Assembly (NCBI RefSeq): GCF_004193775.1
Contig: NC_041008.1
Span: forward strand, 12,419,731 to 12,483,730
Reading direction: 5' to 3'
Origin: Glycine soja
Lineage: Eukaryota; Streptophyta; Magnoliopsida; Fabales; Fabaceae
Length of the DNA: 64,000 bases
Below, piece by piece: positions 23,146 to 33,647 of this stretch. The position numbers and the translations under genes are program-made. The notes beneath the pieces were generated by a model, which worked only from the letters and a program-made list of their open reading frames with translations, was not told the origin of the DNA and did not search any database. The first letter of the stretch is position 1, and every line of letters starts with the position of its first letter.

Positions 23146-25153
23146 ATGGGAAAGCGCAGAAAGTTGAATATCATTCAGAATGAGGGTCAATCACAAGCAA
23201 AAGAGCAATCAATTGAAAGCTCTACTGAAGTGAACCAAAATAACAACTCTATACTTGAAGAAAATGCACAATTTGAAGGAGGTATAAAGATTTTATTAAC
23301 TTAATTTCTTTATTTTATATTAAATTATTTATAACACGATTGTTTATTAACTAAATCAACAATCACAAACAGAACAACACATACAAGAAGATAGTCATGT
23401 TCAGTCTCATACTTCTCTTGAAAGTGCAAGTGAAAGTTCAACTAAAGGTATTTATACACATATGTTTTTTTGGGTTAGAATTATATGTACAACTCTGTTT
23501 GAGTTGAATATCTTTTAGAATATGATAAGATTAAATTTACTAGTGAGTTTCTTATTTCCATATAGTTCAAATCTGTGTGTGTGTGTTTGATAAATGTCAT
23601 ATCCATGAATGATTTAGGTAAAAAGAGAACCAGAGGTTATACACATATGCTAGATGTGTGGGACTTGCCAGATGGAGAATTCATACTTGTTGAAGTAGAT
23701 CATTGGGGCAATCCTATGGGTTGGGAAGGGAAAACTCTACTGAATGCAATTGGGAGCTTGGTAAGGAGACACCAATGTGCTCCTATCAATTTTCTTAGCT
23801 GGAAAGACATGCCTAAGGACTATATTACTGACATGGTTGAATTAATTCAGGTCTGGTATAAAACTTTATAAATGTTGTTTCATCTTGCTTCTTGTAAAAT
23901 TTTATGTCTTCTAATGTCTAACAAAATGATCTTTTTTGTTTGTTAATGATACTTATAATAGAGTAAGTTTCGATTTGTTCCTGAATTAACTGAACAAACA
24001 AAGAAAATATTGATTGATGACATGAGTCTAAAATGGAGGCAATTTAAATATGAACTGAAATCAAAAGGATATGATGAGAGCAAAACTAAGGAGGAAATGA
24101 TTGCTCACATCCCATATCCAAGGGTTGATCCTTCTCAATATCGTGATTTAGTACATTATTGGTGTTCTGAGAAAGGACAGGTATACATGACAATGTCACC
24201 AACCTTTTGCTAACATAACAATTATATATTATATGTTTATTTTTATTATGGACTTTTTATATTTGTTGGTTATAGAAAATAAGCAACATCAATAAAAGGA
24301 GCCGCTCAAAATATGAGGACTTGCATTGCATGGGAACCAATAATCTTCCAAGACGGATTCATGAGATGGTGTGTCTTTTTTATATTTTTTATTATTAAAT
24401 TTCTTAATACAAATAGGATGATTGATTTTTTTAACTAATGTTAGACTACAAAGGCTAAGGGAGTGCAACCTTCTAGGGCAGAAATTTATATTGACACTCG
24501 AACTCGAAAAGATGGAAGCATTGTTACTGAAAAGGCTGCTATTGTAATTGTAAGAATTTTAATTTTTTATTTCAATACTTTTTCTTTGTTTTGCTCAATT
24601 TTCTAATAGAAGGTTATAGGGTGAGGGGGAGTAACTAATGTGGAGATGAGTTTTGTTTAGTGATATTGAAGTATTCAGGATATTGATGTATGATAATAAT
24701 TTATAAGGTGTATTTATGTAGGATGAACTAAAAAAGAAAATGGTTGAAGCAGAGAGTTTGCAAAATTTACAAAGCACCCAAGATTCTACTGATTGGACAA
24801 ATGATATATATTCAAAAGTCAAAGGACCTGAAAAAAGAGGATGTGTGCATTGTCTTGGCAAACTTCCACATCAAGCAAATTCATCTCAAAGCTCTTATAC
24901 AAACAATAGAATTCAAAAGTTGGAGAATTTGCTTGGAAACCTTGTAGCTGTGTTTAAAGTACGATTTGCAGAAGATCCACAAATTAATCAAGTCTTAGAA
25001 GCTATAGATCAAGAGGTATGAATTTATAATTCTACTTATTCAACGATTTAACTATGATATGATACTTTACAAAGAAAAAACATTCTTTTAATTTAGGTAC
25101 CTACAAACGATTCTACCAGTAAAGATCATCAAACTACAAACAATCTTAACTAG
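23146..25153 (+). pseudogene. CACTA-2 second gene, Transposase_24 (TNPA-like), one base from intact
   Basis: Eight exons fit: 23146-23281, 23373-23448, 23618-23850, 23962-24180, 24276-24368, 24445-24549, 24722-25015, 25097-25153. All have GT/AG introns, and the last five junctions are phase 0. The product would be about 403 residues: a polar N-terminus, then the plant Transposase_24 domain (RGYTHMLDVWDLPDGEFILV, VDPSQYRDLVHYWCS, SRAEIYIDTRTRKDG) and a short C-terminal coiled coil. Its likely role is binding the subterminal repeats. Exon 2 keeps frame only if one T of the TTT run at 23400-23402 is extra, so I read a one-base insertion there. It is far better preserved than TNP2. Confidence 0.85.
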
Positions 25154-25167
25154 AGGTGAGTTGAAAT

Positions 25168-25377
25168 TTAGATGGTAATGAAGATGCGAGCCGGCGACAA
25201 AATGTTATTTCAGGAACATGATTTAGATGGTAAGGAAGATGTGAGCCGGCGACAAAATGTTCAAGTGTTTGATGCAAAAAACGTCTGTAGGACAAAGTCC
25301 TTTATACATCTACCTACGGATTTTGGACTTCTAGTGACAGATTTTGACTGTAGGTATAAGTCATTTTCCTTGTAGTG
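25168..25377 (+). repeat. CACTA-2 3' terminal region with 55-base tandem duplication
   Basis: Two copies of a unit containing GAGCCGGCGACAAAATGTT lie 55 bases apart (about 25187 and 25242). They are followed by CTGTAGG / CCTACGG subterminal units and the terminal repeat ending TTGTAGTG at 25377. Confidence 0.75.
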
Positions 25378-26494
25378 TTTTTAAATGGGAAAAATGGATT
25401 TTCACAAAGTCAATGTGGTCCTCCATATTCATCCATCACTTTGTTACCAGTTCCTAATTTATTTAATGAGAAGTACAACTCATTCAACATGAAGTTGTAA
25501 CTTAATGAACCTATTACTCTCAATTTGGATTAAATCACTACTACAAAATACAGATTTAACATCATACGATTAACATCGATTTTTCAAAAAATCGATGTTA
25601 AGAAAAGTACGATGGCATTTTTGTAAATAAGTCGAGTTAGTTAACATTGGTTTTGTCAAAAACTGATATTAACTACTTGATCTTAACATCAGTTATTTAA
25701 ATAACCGATGTTAAGATCAAGTAGTTAACATCGATTTTTTAAAAACTTATGTTAAAATCAACTAGTTAACATCGGTTATTGAAAAACCGATGTTAACATC
25801 AACTGGTTAACATCAGTCTTTTAAAAAACCGATGTTAACATTGATTTTCTTTATAAAACCGATGTTGTATTATAGATAAATTAAAACCCAAAAGGTTCTT
25901 TTCCCCTGCGCGCTTTGTCTCAGGAACAAAAGCATTTTTCTCCCTCGCCGCGAAGACCTGTCACTATCGTCTCCTCCTCACCATCGTCGTCGCTGGGGTT
26001 CGTGATCGCTGGGGTCCATTGGAGTTCGACTTCAACATTCAACACCAACACCAACACTGCACTTTCAGCATTTTAGGAATAGGAATCCCCGTAGTCCATA
26101 GTTTCTCGGTCAGGTAATTCCTTCTCTGCAATTTCTTGAAATGAGCTTTGTTAAGTTAAACCCTATATGGCTATTTTTCACCACCCCCATACTCCATAGT
26201 TAACCCCCATGCTTCAGACTACCTTACTTTAGTTGGGGTTTGTGGCAAGTAAACTTCAAACGGCAGTAACTTTTGATAGGAATATCTGTTTGAGGCCCAT
26301 AATATGTCAAAACGCTCGAAATCGAAGGAGGAATCCCTGGGAAAATTCCCAAAGCCCAAAGGGGATTTGGTTAATCGATTTTTCCAAAAAAATGCCTCTA
26401 AGTAAGTGAAAAATAGGATTTAAGATTCAACCACCGATTTTTCTAAAAGTTTCAAGTTTTGTTATTCTATAACTAACCCAGTTTGGTCAATTTT

Positions 26495-26580
26495 CCCTGT
26501 ATATCTCCTTGGGTATGTTGATGACATTATAATTACTGGCAGTACTATTCATTTAATTCAACAAATTACCTTTCAGGCAA
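26495..26580 (+). pseudogene. copia reverse-transcriptase fragment
   Basis: The frame reads VYLLGYVDDIIITGSTIHLI, matching the catalytic YVDD block of Ty1/copia reverse transcriptases. No neighbouring RT sequence is present. It is a scrap of about 28 codons inside CACTA-4. Confidence 0.75.
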
Positions 26581-26629
26581 GTATATCTCTATGTTGATGC
26601 CAAGTTTTAATATTTATTTTCTCTTCTTT

Positions 26630-26752
26630 GGCTTTTGGTTGCTTTTCTGCGGCAAATTTAGTTGCAAGGCGTAGGGAGTACCTTTACCTCTACCTTGGTG
26701 GTTTGCTTTCTTCTGGGTTGTCCATTCATCAATTGCACTCTTCAAGTTTCAG
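26630..26752 (+). pseudogene. captured fragment of BAX INHIBITOR-1
   Basis: The frame reads GCFSAANLVARRREYLYLYL and then GGLLSSGLS, ending at TTTCAG|GTAACT. It matches the conserved CFSAA..LARRREYLYLGGLLSSG segment of plant BAX inhibitor-1, a multi-span ER protein that suppresses cell death. Two extra residues (a duplicated YL) and a degraded 3' part mark decay. Only about 40 codons are present, so it is non-functional. It lies in the middle of CACTA-4. Confidence 0.83.
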
Positions 26753-27959
26753 GTAACTAGCAATGATGTTCTATTCTATTAGTGTGACTGATAAGCTATA
26801 TTATTAATAGAAACATCATGTATTAGATATATTCTATTCTGGATAATAAGCAAGTAAACCCTAATGTTAAATGATCCCTTGGTCCAAATTACTACATAAA
26901 TCAATATGAATTAGAGCAATATACTACTGACATAGTACATAAACAAGTCATATCAGCATTAGGCATAATTTATGTACTGCCCCCTTTGTTTATGTACTAC
27001 TGACACAGTATTATCTAAAATTTAGAAATCAAACATAGGATGTTAGGGAACTATATAACTTTAGGTTACTTAATTAGTTTATCGTACTTTGCATTACATT
27101 TTTTACAATTGATAGTTATTAATTGATTTTTTACAATTAATAGTTTACCAGCTAGTTTTATGCTAAAACCTATTTGAAAGCAGAATGCAAATCATATTTG
27201 TTGTGTGGTCTGATTTTAAATTTACAGGTTAAATTTTGTTTTTTTTTTTGTAAAAACAGAGAGAGTATTTAAAAAAATTCCTGAAAACAACATCGGTTAT
27301 TTGTAGAAAACTGATGGTAACGTATGCTAATATCGGTTTTCTACAAATAACCAATGTTAACTGTCAACATTAACACATACGTTAACATCGGTTTTATATA
27401 AAAAACCGATGTTAAGTTACGTTAACATCGGTTTTTCCAAAAAAACCGATGTTAACTGTCAACATTAACACATACGTTAACATCAATTTTCTGTAAAAAA
27501 AAAACCAATGTTAAGTTATATTAAAATCGGTTTTTCCAAAAAACTGATGTTAACTGTCAACATTAATACATTTTTTTGGGTGTAATTCTTATCATCAACA
27601 TTGGTTATTTAAATAACCAATGTTGTAAATTTAACGTTAACATCGGTTTTTTAAAACCGATGTTAACAATAATACATTCAACATCGAAACTTTCAACATC
27701 GATTAAAAACCGATGTTAAAAGTCATAAATAACCGATGTAGAAAGTATATTTTCTGATAGTGAATTTTAACTTACATGTAAGTTTTTCAAACTCTGTTGC
27801 AAAATTTTCCTTGTTAAGATTTTTCTATGACAAGATTATTGAATTTCATGGATACGAAGAAGTTAACAGAGAAACTTTTGTAAAGGTAGCGATATATAAA
27901 GTTAATTTTAATTTATGTAAATTTTTTATTTATTTACCGTAATAGAAAATAGATCATTA

Positions 27960-28150
27960 AAATCAATTTTAGAGAATATTTAACATTGGTTTTGAATTGA
28001 TGTTGAAATAATTGTCATTAAAAGTAGATCATTTTTAACTAGTTATAAAAACTGATGTTGAAATTCATAATCTACATTGATTCTCTCCAAAATCGATGTG
28101 ATATAATACCAAAAATAACATCGGTTTTGACATAACCGATGTTTTTACAA
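27960..28150. repeat. degenerate AACATCGG-type subterminal repeats
   Basis: Diverged AACATTGGTTTT, ATCGATGT and AACCGATGTT units, like those of CACTA-1, -3 and -4, lie outside the AAT duplication of CACTA-4. This may be the far (3') end of CACTA-3, but no CACTA terminus is visible. Confidence 0.55.
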
Positions 28151-28160
28151 TTTTTTTATA

Positions 28161-28480
28161 TTTTTTCTATTTGTTAAATGAAACTAAAACTGCAAATTAA
28201 AATCATAACAAATCCAAACAGTATATATTATATTCAAATTATTATTGAATAAACACTATTAAATAAAAAAACACCTAAAGTACATCAAACAATGATCTCA
28301 ATACATAAATATCATCTATAACCTAAGCTAAACATAACTCTAACAATTCTAAAATTTCTTAAACACTCTGTGCTTCATTTCTAATTCTTAGTAAACATTT
28401 TGCCCATTCAATGTGAATTCCCTTTATTCTCTTTAGTTTCAATGCTTCTGGATCAGTAAAATTATGCATCATATAATAAA
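28161..28480. other. no gene seen
   Basis: AT-rich spacer without a recognisable feature. Confidence 0.4.
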
Positions 28481-28880
28481 AGCTTAATTGAATTTTTCAT
28501 ACTTGTAATATAGGTCGTTTTCATATTACTACCTAACATTCATTTTTTTCCAACTAAGTACTTGAAAAAAATTTCAATTTCATTTTACTACCTTTCGTTA
28601 GTCATCTTCTATTAAGTGATGACATGACAAATAATGTGTCATGTCATCACATCTTGTCATGGACACATCATCACCTTCAATGACGTAGCACTGACGTGTT
28701 GGTAATTGGGCGTAATGACATGACACTCCGTCCGTCACGTCATCACTTAACGAAAGACGACTAATGACAGATAGTAAAGTGAAGCTGAAAATTTTTTCAG
28801 GTTGGTATTTGACAAAAAATGAATTTTTAGTAGTAATATGAAAACGACCTATTTTTCAGGTATGAAAAACTTATTTAATA
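28481..28880. mobile_element. foldback / MULE-like MITE, copy 1
   Basis: About 400 bases with long inverted arms. The left arm (TTTTTCATAC, then TAGGTCGTTTTCATATTACT) is mirrored on the right by AGTAATATGAAAACGACCTA and GTATGAAAAA. The arms extend about 150 bases each, ending inward at CATCACTTAACG-type sequence. No coding capacity. The superfamily is inferred from arm length only. Confidence 0.7.
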
Positions 28881-29552
28881 TATGACATGAAAAACTTATT
28901 TAAATCATGTATAATTGGTATTTTGCGGTCTATGATCAATGTACACATGTAACATGTTATACCTTTCCTCACTCTTCCTTCACTATTCTCTGGACCCAAA
29001 ACATTTTTCACCATTTGATCTTGCTAGGTTCTCTTTTACCTTTGTAATATATGCATCTTAACTCTTTAATTTCATCTTTAATATTATCTTATTAATCTAG
29101 TTCAATTAATTAAACATCATAAATTGATAAGTGGGTTATTGTAAATTTCAAATAGTATTTTTTTTATTCCTACCAATAAATTTTTATATTAATTTAATGT
29201 ATTTCTTATTTTGAATGAGAAATTATCTTTTAAAAAATAAATAGGATATATTTTGTTAAGTCTATATGAAAGTAAATTACATGTATGTTCATCAAGTTAT
29301 TTTAATTAATTTTTAGTTTTTTTGACAAGTTTACAAATATTTGATCAAATAAAAGTGTTTTAGAAACGATTTTTTCTTATTCACTTATAAGATTTACTTT
29401 TAAATATAACTTAAATTTACGATTACCATTTTTATTTTTATTTTCAATAAAATAATAAAATTTATCATTTATCATTTTATTTGAAATTAAATTATTTATT
29501 TTGATAAAACTCCTCCTTATCATTTGTTAACTAAAAAATTGTTTTTCAAATT
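28881..29552. other. no gene seen
   Basis: AT-rich sequence between the two foldback elements with nothing I can name. Confidence 0.4.
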
Positions 29553-30984
29553 GGCTTAAATAAGTTTTTCATACCTGAAAAAATAGGTCATTTTCAAATT
29601 ACTACCTAAAAATTCATTTTTTTTGTCAAATAACTACCTGAAAATTTTTTCAGTTTCATTTTACTACCTACCATTAGTCATCTTCCGTTAAGTGATGATG
29701 TGACATACAGAGTGTCACGTCATCACGCCCAATCATTGACACGATAGTGCCACATCATTGAAGGTGATGGTAATGAGGTGTCTGTGTTGGACAAGTGGCC
29801 TCAATAACTTAAGAGGAAGGGTGAATTAAGTCTCACCAACAAACTTTTAACCCTCTTCTAAATAATAGGCTCAGGATGCAGAAGAAGAAGCAACAATCAA
29901 TTTAATAATGTTCTTTAAACATGCAAGACAAAATTAATTGCAATAAAATAAATGAGATAAGGGAAGAGAGAATGCAAACTCGATTTATACTGGTTCGGTC
30001 ACTTCCTATGCCTACATCCAGTCCTCAAACAACCCACTTGAGATTTTCCACTCTCTTTGTAAAAATCCTTTTAAAAAGTATGAATCACACAGGGACAATC
30101 CTTCCCTTGTGTTCAGGAATCCTTACAACTTAAGAGACTCTCAGTCCCTTAATCAATATCTTTGAATAAGAAGAAGAAGAATTCTCTCTTTAAGAAAAAG
30201 ATATTACAATTGAAGTTCCTAGATGAACTCTTCAATAAATTTGCAAGTGTTTGCCCAAGAGTTGTTGAGAGAGCATTTGGCAATGAAGTTCTCTTGGAAT
30301 ATCTCTCTCTTGCTTTTTGAGATCAGACACACATATATATAGGCCCTTCGTGCCTTTTCAAAATGGTTTGAAGAGATGTGTCTTTTCAAAAAGCTTTTTT
30401 TAAATTTTTTTCACTGGTATCGATTACAAACATCTAGTAATCGATTACACAATTATATTTTGAAGGGTCATGACTTTTGAATTTGAATTTCCAGAGTTCT
30501 GTTGTTGGTAATCGATTACAAACAACATCTTGTAATCGATTATAGGTTCAAAGTTCAAATTCAAAACCCTTTTTGACAGCTATTTTTCAAACTTGTCTAT
30601 TGGTAATCGATTACTAGAGCCTTGCATGTCTTGGAAACACTTTGTTTTGAGGCAAGGCTTGATCTTAAAGTAATCTTGAAGCAAGGCTTTGTTTGTTGAA
30701 GCAATCTTGTATTAATCTTGAAGCAATGCTTATCCTTTGTAGCAGCCTTGTTTGATTCTTCTTTGATATCATCAAAATTCATGTATTCATACATTCACAG
30801 TCCGTAACAAAATATGCTGACGTGACACTTCGTCTGCCACGTTATCACTGAACGGAAGACGATTAATGCTAGGTAGTAAAATGAAACTGAATTTTTTTTC
30901 AGGTACTTAGGTTGAAAAAATTGAATGTTAGGTAGTAATATGAAAACGACCTATATTCGAGGTATGAAAAAACTTAATTAAGCC
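29553..30984. mobile_element. foldback / MULE-like MITE, copy 2, split by a solo LTR
   Basis: The same family as 28481-28880. The left arm begins GGCTTAAATAAGTTTTTCAT and the right arm ends with the complement of GGCTTAATTAAG. The central part is interrupted by an LTR at 29786-30799. Flanking duplications are not evident. Confidence 0.7.
29786..30799 (-). repeat. solo LTR, relative of the A/B family LTR
   Basis: On the plus strand it begins TGTTGGACAAGTGGCCTCAA and ends ...ATTCACA, flanked by GTCTG (29781-29785) and GTCCG (30800-30804), a 5-bp duplication with one mismatch. It carries the TATACTGGTTCGG...CCAGT stem-loop core (about 29985) and several GTAATCGATTAC palindromes (30418-30615). 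Elsewhere it diverges from the A/B LTR, so it is a sister family. Confidence 0.8.
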
Positions 30985-31439
30985 CATAATAAAACATAAC
31001 TTAATCAATGTAAATAATAAAGATTATAATAAATGAAATCAATTATGAAGTCAACAATTATAATTTCTCAATTATCCTTCAAACCTCCTAGGACTATGGT
31101 TGACATCCAATGCATGACATAATAACCACACTCAATGTTTTTTCTTTGCTTATTACACTAAATTCAATAAGAAATTCAAATTTATCCCAAAATTAGTGTA
31201 CAAAGTAAAAAAAATGTTATTTTGAAGAGATCAAGTGTTGTTTAAATTACTTACTTTAGCTGTAATTTATTTAGCATTTTCCCTGGATTTACTTTCGTGT
31301 TTATCATTTAATTCTTTCAAAGCACTTGTTAAGAGAAACACACATGTATATTTTATGATTAAAATATTTGTCAAATACTAAGGATAAAGTAAATGTATTT
31401 CAATTTAAAACTAACATGTTAATTATTTCTTTGATGTAG
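30985..31439. other. CACTA-3 interior, no gene seen
   Basis: AT-rich sequence with no supported feature. Confidence 0.4.
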
Positions 31440-31730
31440 TTGTCAAACTTATTATGCAAGGAACAAAATCAGGCGATAACCTTGTCCTTAAGACATATAA
31501 TCACTGGTTGCCAATGTCCATTGCATTGGAGGACATTAAGTTATTATAATGCATACATTATTTAAATGTATTTGTTTAGTTTTACTTACTCATTCAAGAA
31601 GGCGTCTAGGTAGACATCTATCTGTGAATTCTACATTCATTTTTAAATATAATCCTTAGATTCAAACTGCGATTGTCCTGATTTCTGTATGGACCGTGGT
31701 TCAAGGAATCCCTACAGAGAACCAATTCCC
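31440..31730 (-). pseudogene. CACTA-3 Ulp1-like (C48) protease remnant
   Basis: On the minus strand the fragments GFLEPRSIQKSGQSQFESKD, DVYLDAFLN and HWQPVIICLKDK resemble the Ulp1-like cysteine-protease portion of a soybean CACTA accessory ORF; the HWQ histidine would be part of the catalytic set. Stops interrupt the frame, and an intron-like gap lies between the second and third blocks. It aligns in strand and order with the Tnp1-like exons at 32966-33266 and 41126-41418. Assignment is from memory of the family. Confidence 0.65.
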
Positions 31731-32965
31731 AATTATATACTTAACTCATTCATTTGCCTATTTTTGTTGAAATAATGTAAATAATTAATATATTTAATAT
31801 AATCAATTAGGTAATGAATTAGGATTAAAATGTACTTACATAATCTACAATTGTATAACATCGATGCTCAAACATTGACTATCATGTGCTATTTTCCCAA
31901 AATCTTCATGCTTTATGTATAAGAAAATATTATCATTTTAGACCCCAAACATAGTTGCATCCCGCGACACCTGCTTAGGCTTGAGGAAAAGTTACGGTAT
32001 CATTAAAGTCATCTAGTGTATGGGACCATCATTAGGTTTTGACCTATAAACAGGCTTCTTCGGTACCTGTTTATCCTACACAGTTAATAAACATAAGTCA
32101 ATGATAGTTAAGACTATATTTTGGTCAAATCCTTTTTTTTAATAATAATAAACACAACAAAAAGGAAATACATGTTCTAAATAAGGCTTTACAAGATATT
32201 TTGGCCAAGCAATGAATGTCTTTAAGGCCTGCCCCACTAACTGAACCTCTTTTGTAGGTATAGGGATGCATGCATAAGCAGTAAATATTTGTTTTATAAT
32301 TTAATATTTATAAAAATATACTTATATTAATTTTGTTTTTATAAATAAAAATATTTATTTTAGAATCTGTGACGTAAAACTAGAATTCTTATCTTTTAGG
32401 ATTTTGCTTTTAATGGATCAATTTGGTTTGTTACGTTTGTTTATTTTTTCTACACATTGGTTTCCAACGTTTACTAGGTGTGGTAGTCTTACTTTGAGTT
32501 TTTGTGTTGTTGCTTAAGAGGGTCTATGCCTAATATATATATATATATATATCTTTTTTAGCCAATAGACACAAGTAGAAAAACAATTTTGCATTTTCCT
32601 CTAAATTTCTTCTCTTCCTATTCTTATAAAAAATTACTTTTTTTAAGAGAAAGAGCATTGGAGTTTAGAAGGTTCGGGGATCCTTTCGCTGCACATGAAT
32701 GGAACCAATGAGTTGTCGTATCTTGAGAGACGAACACAATCAAATTCTCCTACCAGTGTAGTGAGGGTATTTTCTCTCTAAGGATAGCATTTGCATGCTT
32801 TAACACAGGCTATTTAAAATTTCTCCTTTAAAATCATTTTCCTTTGTGCTTATTGTATGTGGTATTACGTTGTTAACTCATATTCTAAAGTTGTATTTCT
32901 ACTGTTGTTCTTTTATTAGTTTGAGGCGTTGCATCTTCTTCTTATTTATTTATTTTATTTTATTT
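31731..32965. other. CACTA-3 interior, no gene seen
   Basis: Probably intron and decayed exon sequence of the CACTA-3 ORF. It includes a short TA run at 32533-32552. No coding segment is recognised with confidence. Confidence 0.4.
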
Positions 32966-33266
32966 TCAAAAAATAGGGACGTAAGCATAAGCATGTCGAA
33001 CTTCTTCAACACCCACTTTTACCATATCATTGGCCAATGGCACGTGATGTACGATTGATGACCCTTCATAAACTCTCTCAAGGGCAACCAGGCGAGGATG
33101 ATTGTCATTAACATACAACCCACACCTATCTGATGTATCAATGTCAGGGTCTTGTCCGAAGGGATCAACACAACTTTCCTTTGTGCTCACACGGGCATTA
33201 AAAGGAGCTACATCTGACTCAATTGGATGTGGTTTGCAGGGATTGCATCTGGCTGAACAACAACAT
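32966..33266 (-). pseudogene. CACTA-3 Tnp1-like ORF, downstream part of an exon split by element A
   Basis: The minus-strand frame contains ARVSTKESCVDPFGQDPD, CGLYVNDNHPRLVALERVYE and VHHVPLANDMVKVGVEEVRH. This is a Tnp1/En/Spm-type (Transposase_23-like) domain of CACTA accessory proteins. Its upstream continuation lies at 41126-41418, on the other side of element A; the exon was cut by that insertion. A frame break lies just after the junction. Confidence 0.75.
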
Positions 33267-33647
33267 TGTTGGATCGAGTGGCATCGGAATAATTAAGAAG
33301 AGGGGGTTGAATTAATTATGAATGGGTCTTGACTAATTAAAAAAAAACTTATCCTTCTTAATGTTACTAGATTCAATTAGGCTTTACTATTAAGTTATGA
33401 GAAAGTAAAGAACAAAAACAATAACTTAGACGAAAGTAAAGCGGAAATAAAAAGTGTAGGGAAGAAGAAAACAAACACAAGTTTTTATACTGGTTTGACA
33501 ACAACCCGTGTCTACATCCAATCCCTAAGCAACCACCGGTTCTTGAGATTTCCAATAACCTTGTAAAATCCTTTACAAGCAAAGATCCACAAGGGATGTG
33601 CCCTCCCTTGTTCTCTTTGAACAACCAAGTGGATGTACCCTCCCTTG
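33267..33647 (-). repeat. element A 3' LTR, outer part
   Basis: Matches the start of the LTR at 39625, including the ACTGG...CCAGT stem-loop region (about 33490-33530), and then breaks off at CCCTCCCTTGT where the nested LTR begins. Confidence 0.85.

Larger units (their letters stand above)
13644..25377 (+). mobile_element. CACTA-2, nearly complete 11.7-kb CACTA transposon
   Basis: Terminal inverted repeats CACTATAAGAAAAATAA (left) and the complement of CATTTTCCTTGTAGTG (right). Both ends carry subterminal GTAGGT-type repeats. Inside are a TNP2 gene and a Transposase_24-type gene in the usual order. The 3-bp flanks (TAA left, TTT right) do not match, so the target duplication is not confirmed. 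The 5' third carries captured exons and a plastid fragment. The family resembles soybean Tgm elements, some of which (Tgm-Express1) are known to carry host gene fragments. Confidence 0.88.
25536..27762 (+). mobile_element. CACTA-4, non-autonomous 2.2-kb element with captured fragments
   Basis: The left end CACTACTACAAAATACAG and right end TATTTTCTGATAGTG form imperfect terminal inverted repeats. Both are flanked by AAT (25533-25535 and 27763-27765), a clear 3-bp target duplication. AACATCGG subterminal hairpins fill 25558-25870 and 27285-27735. A GC-rich leader (25880-26110) follows the left array. No transposase is present; instead there are fragments of a copia RT and of BAX INHIBITOR-1. 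It would depend on a related autonomous element such as CACTA-1. Confidence 0.88.

Noticed and set aside
28900..29120. Possible host gene fragment from short open frames
   Set aside because: Frames are short and AT-driven with no recognisable motif or splice signals.
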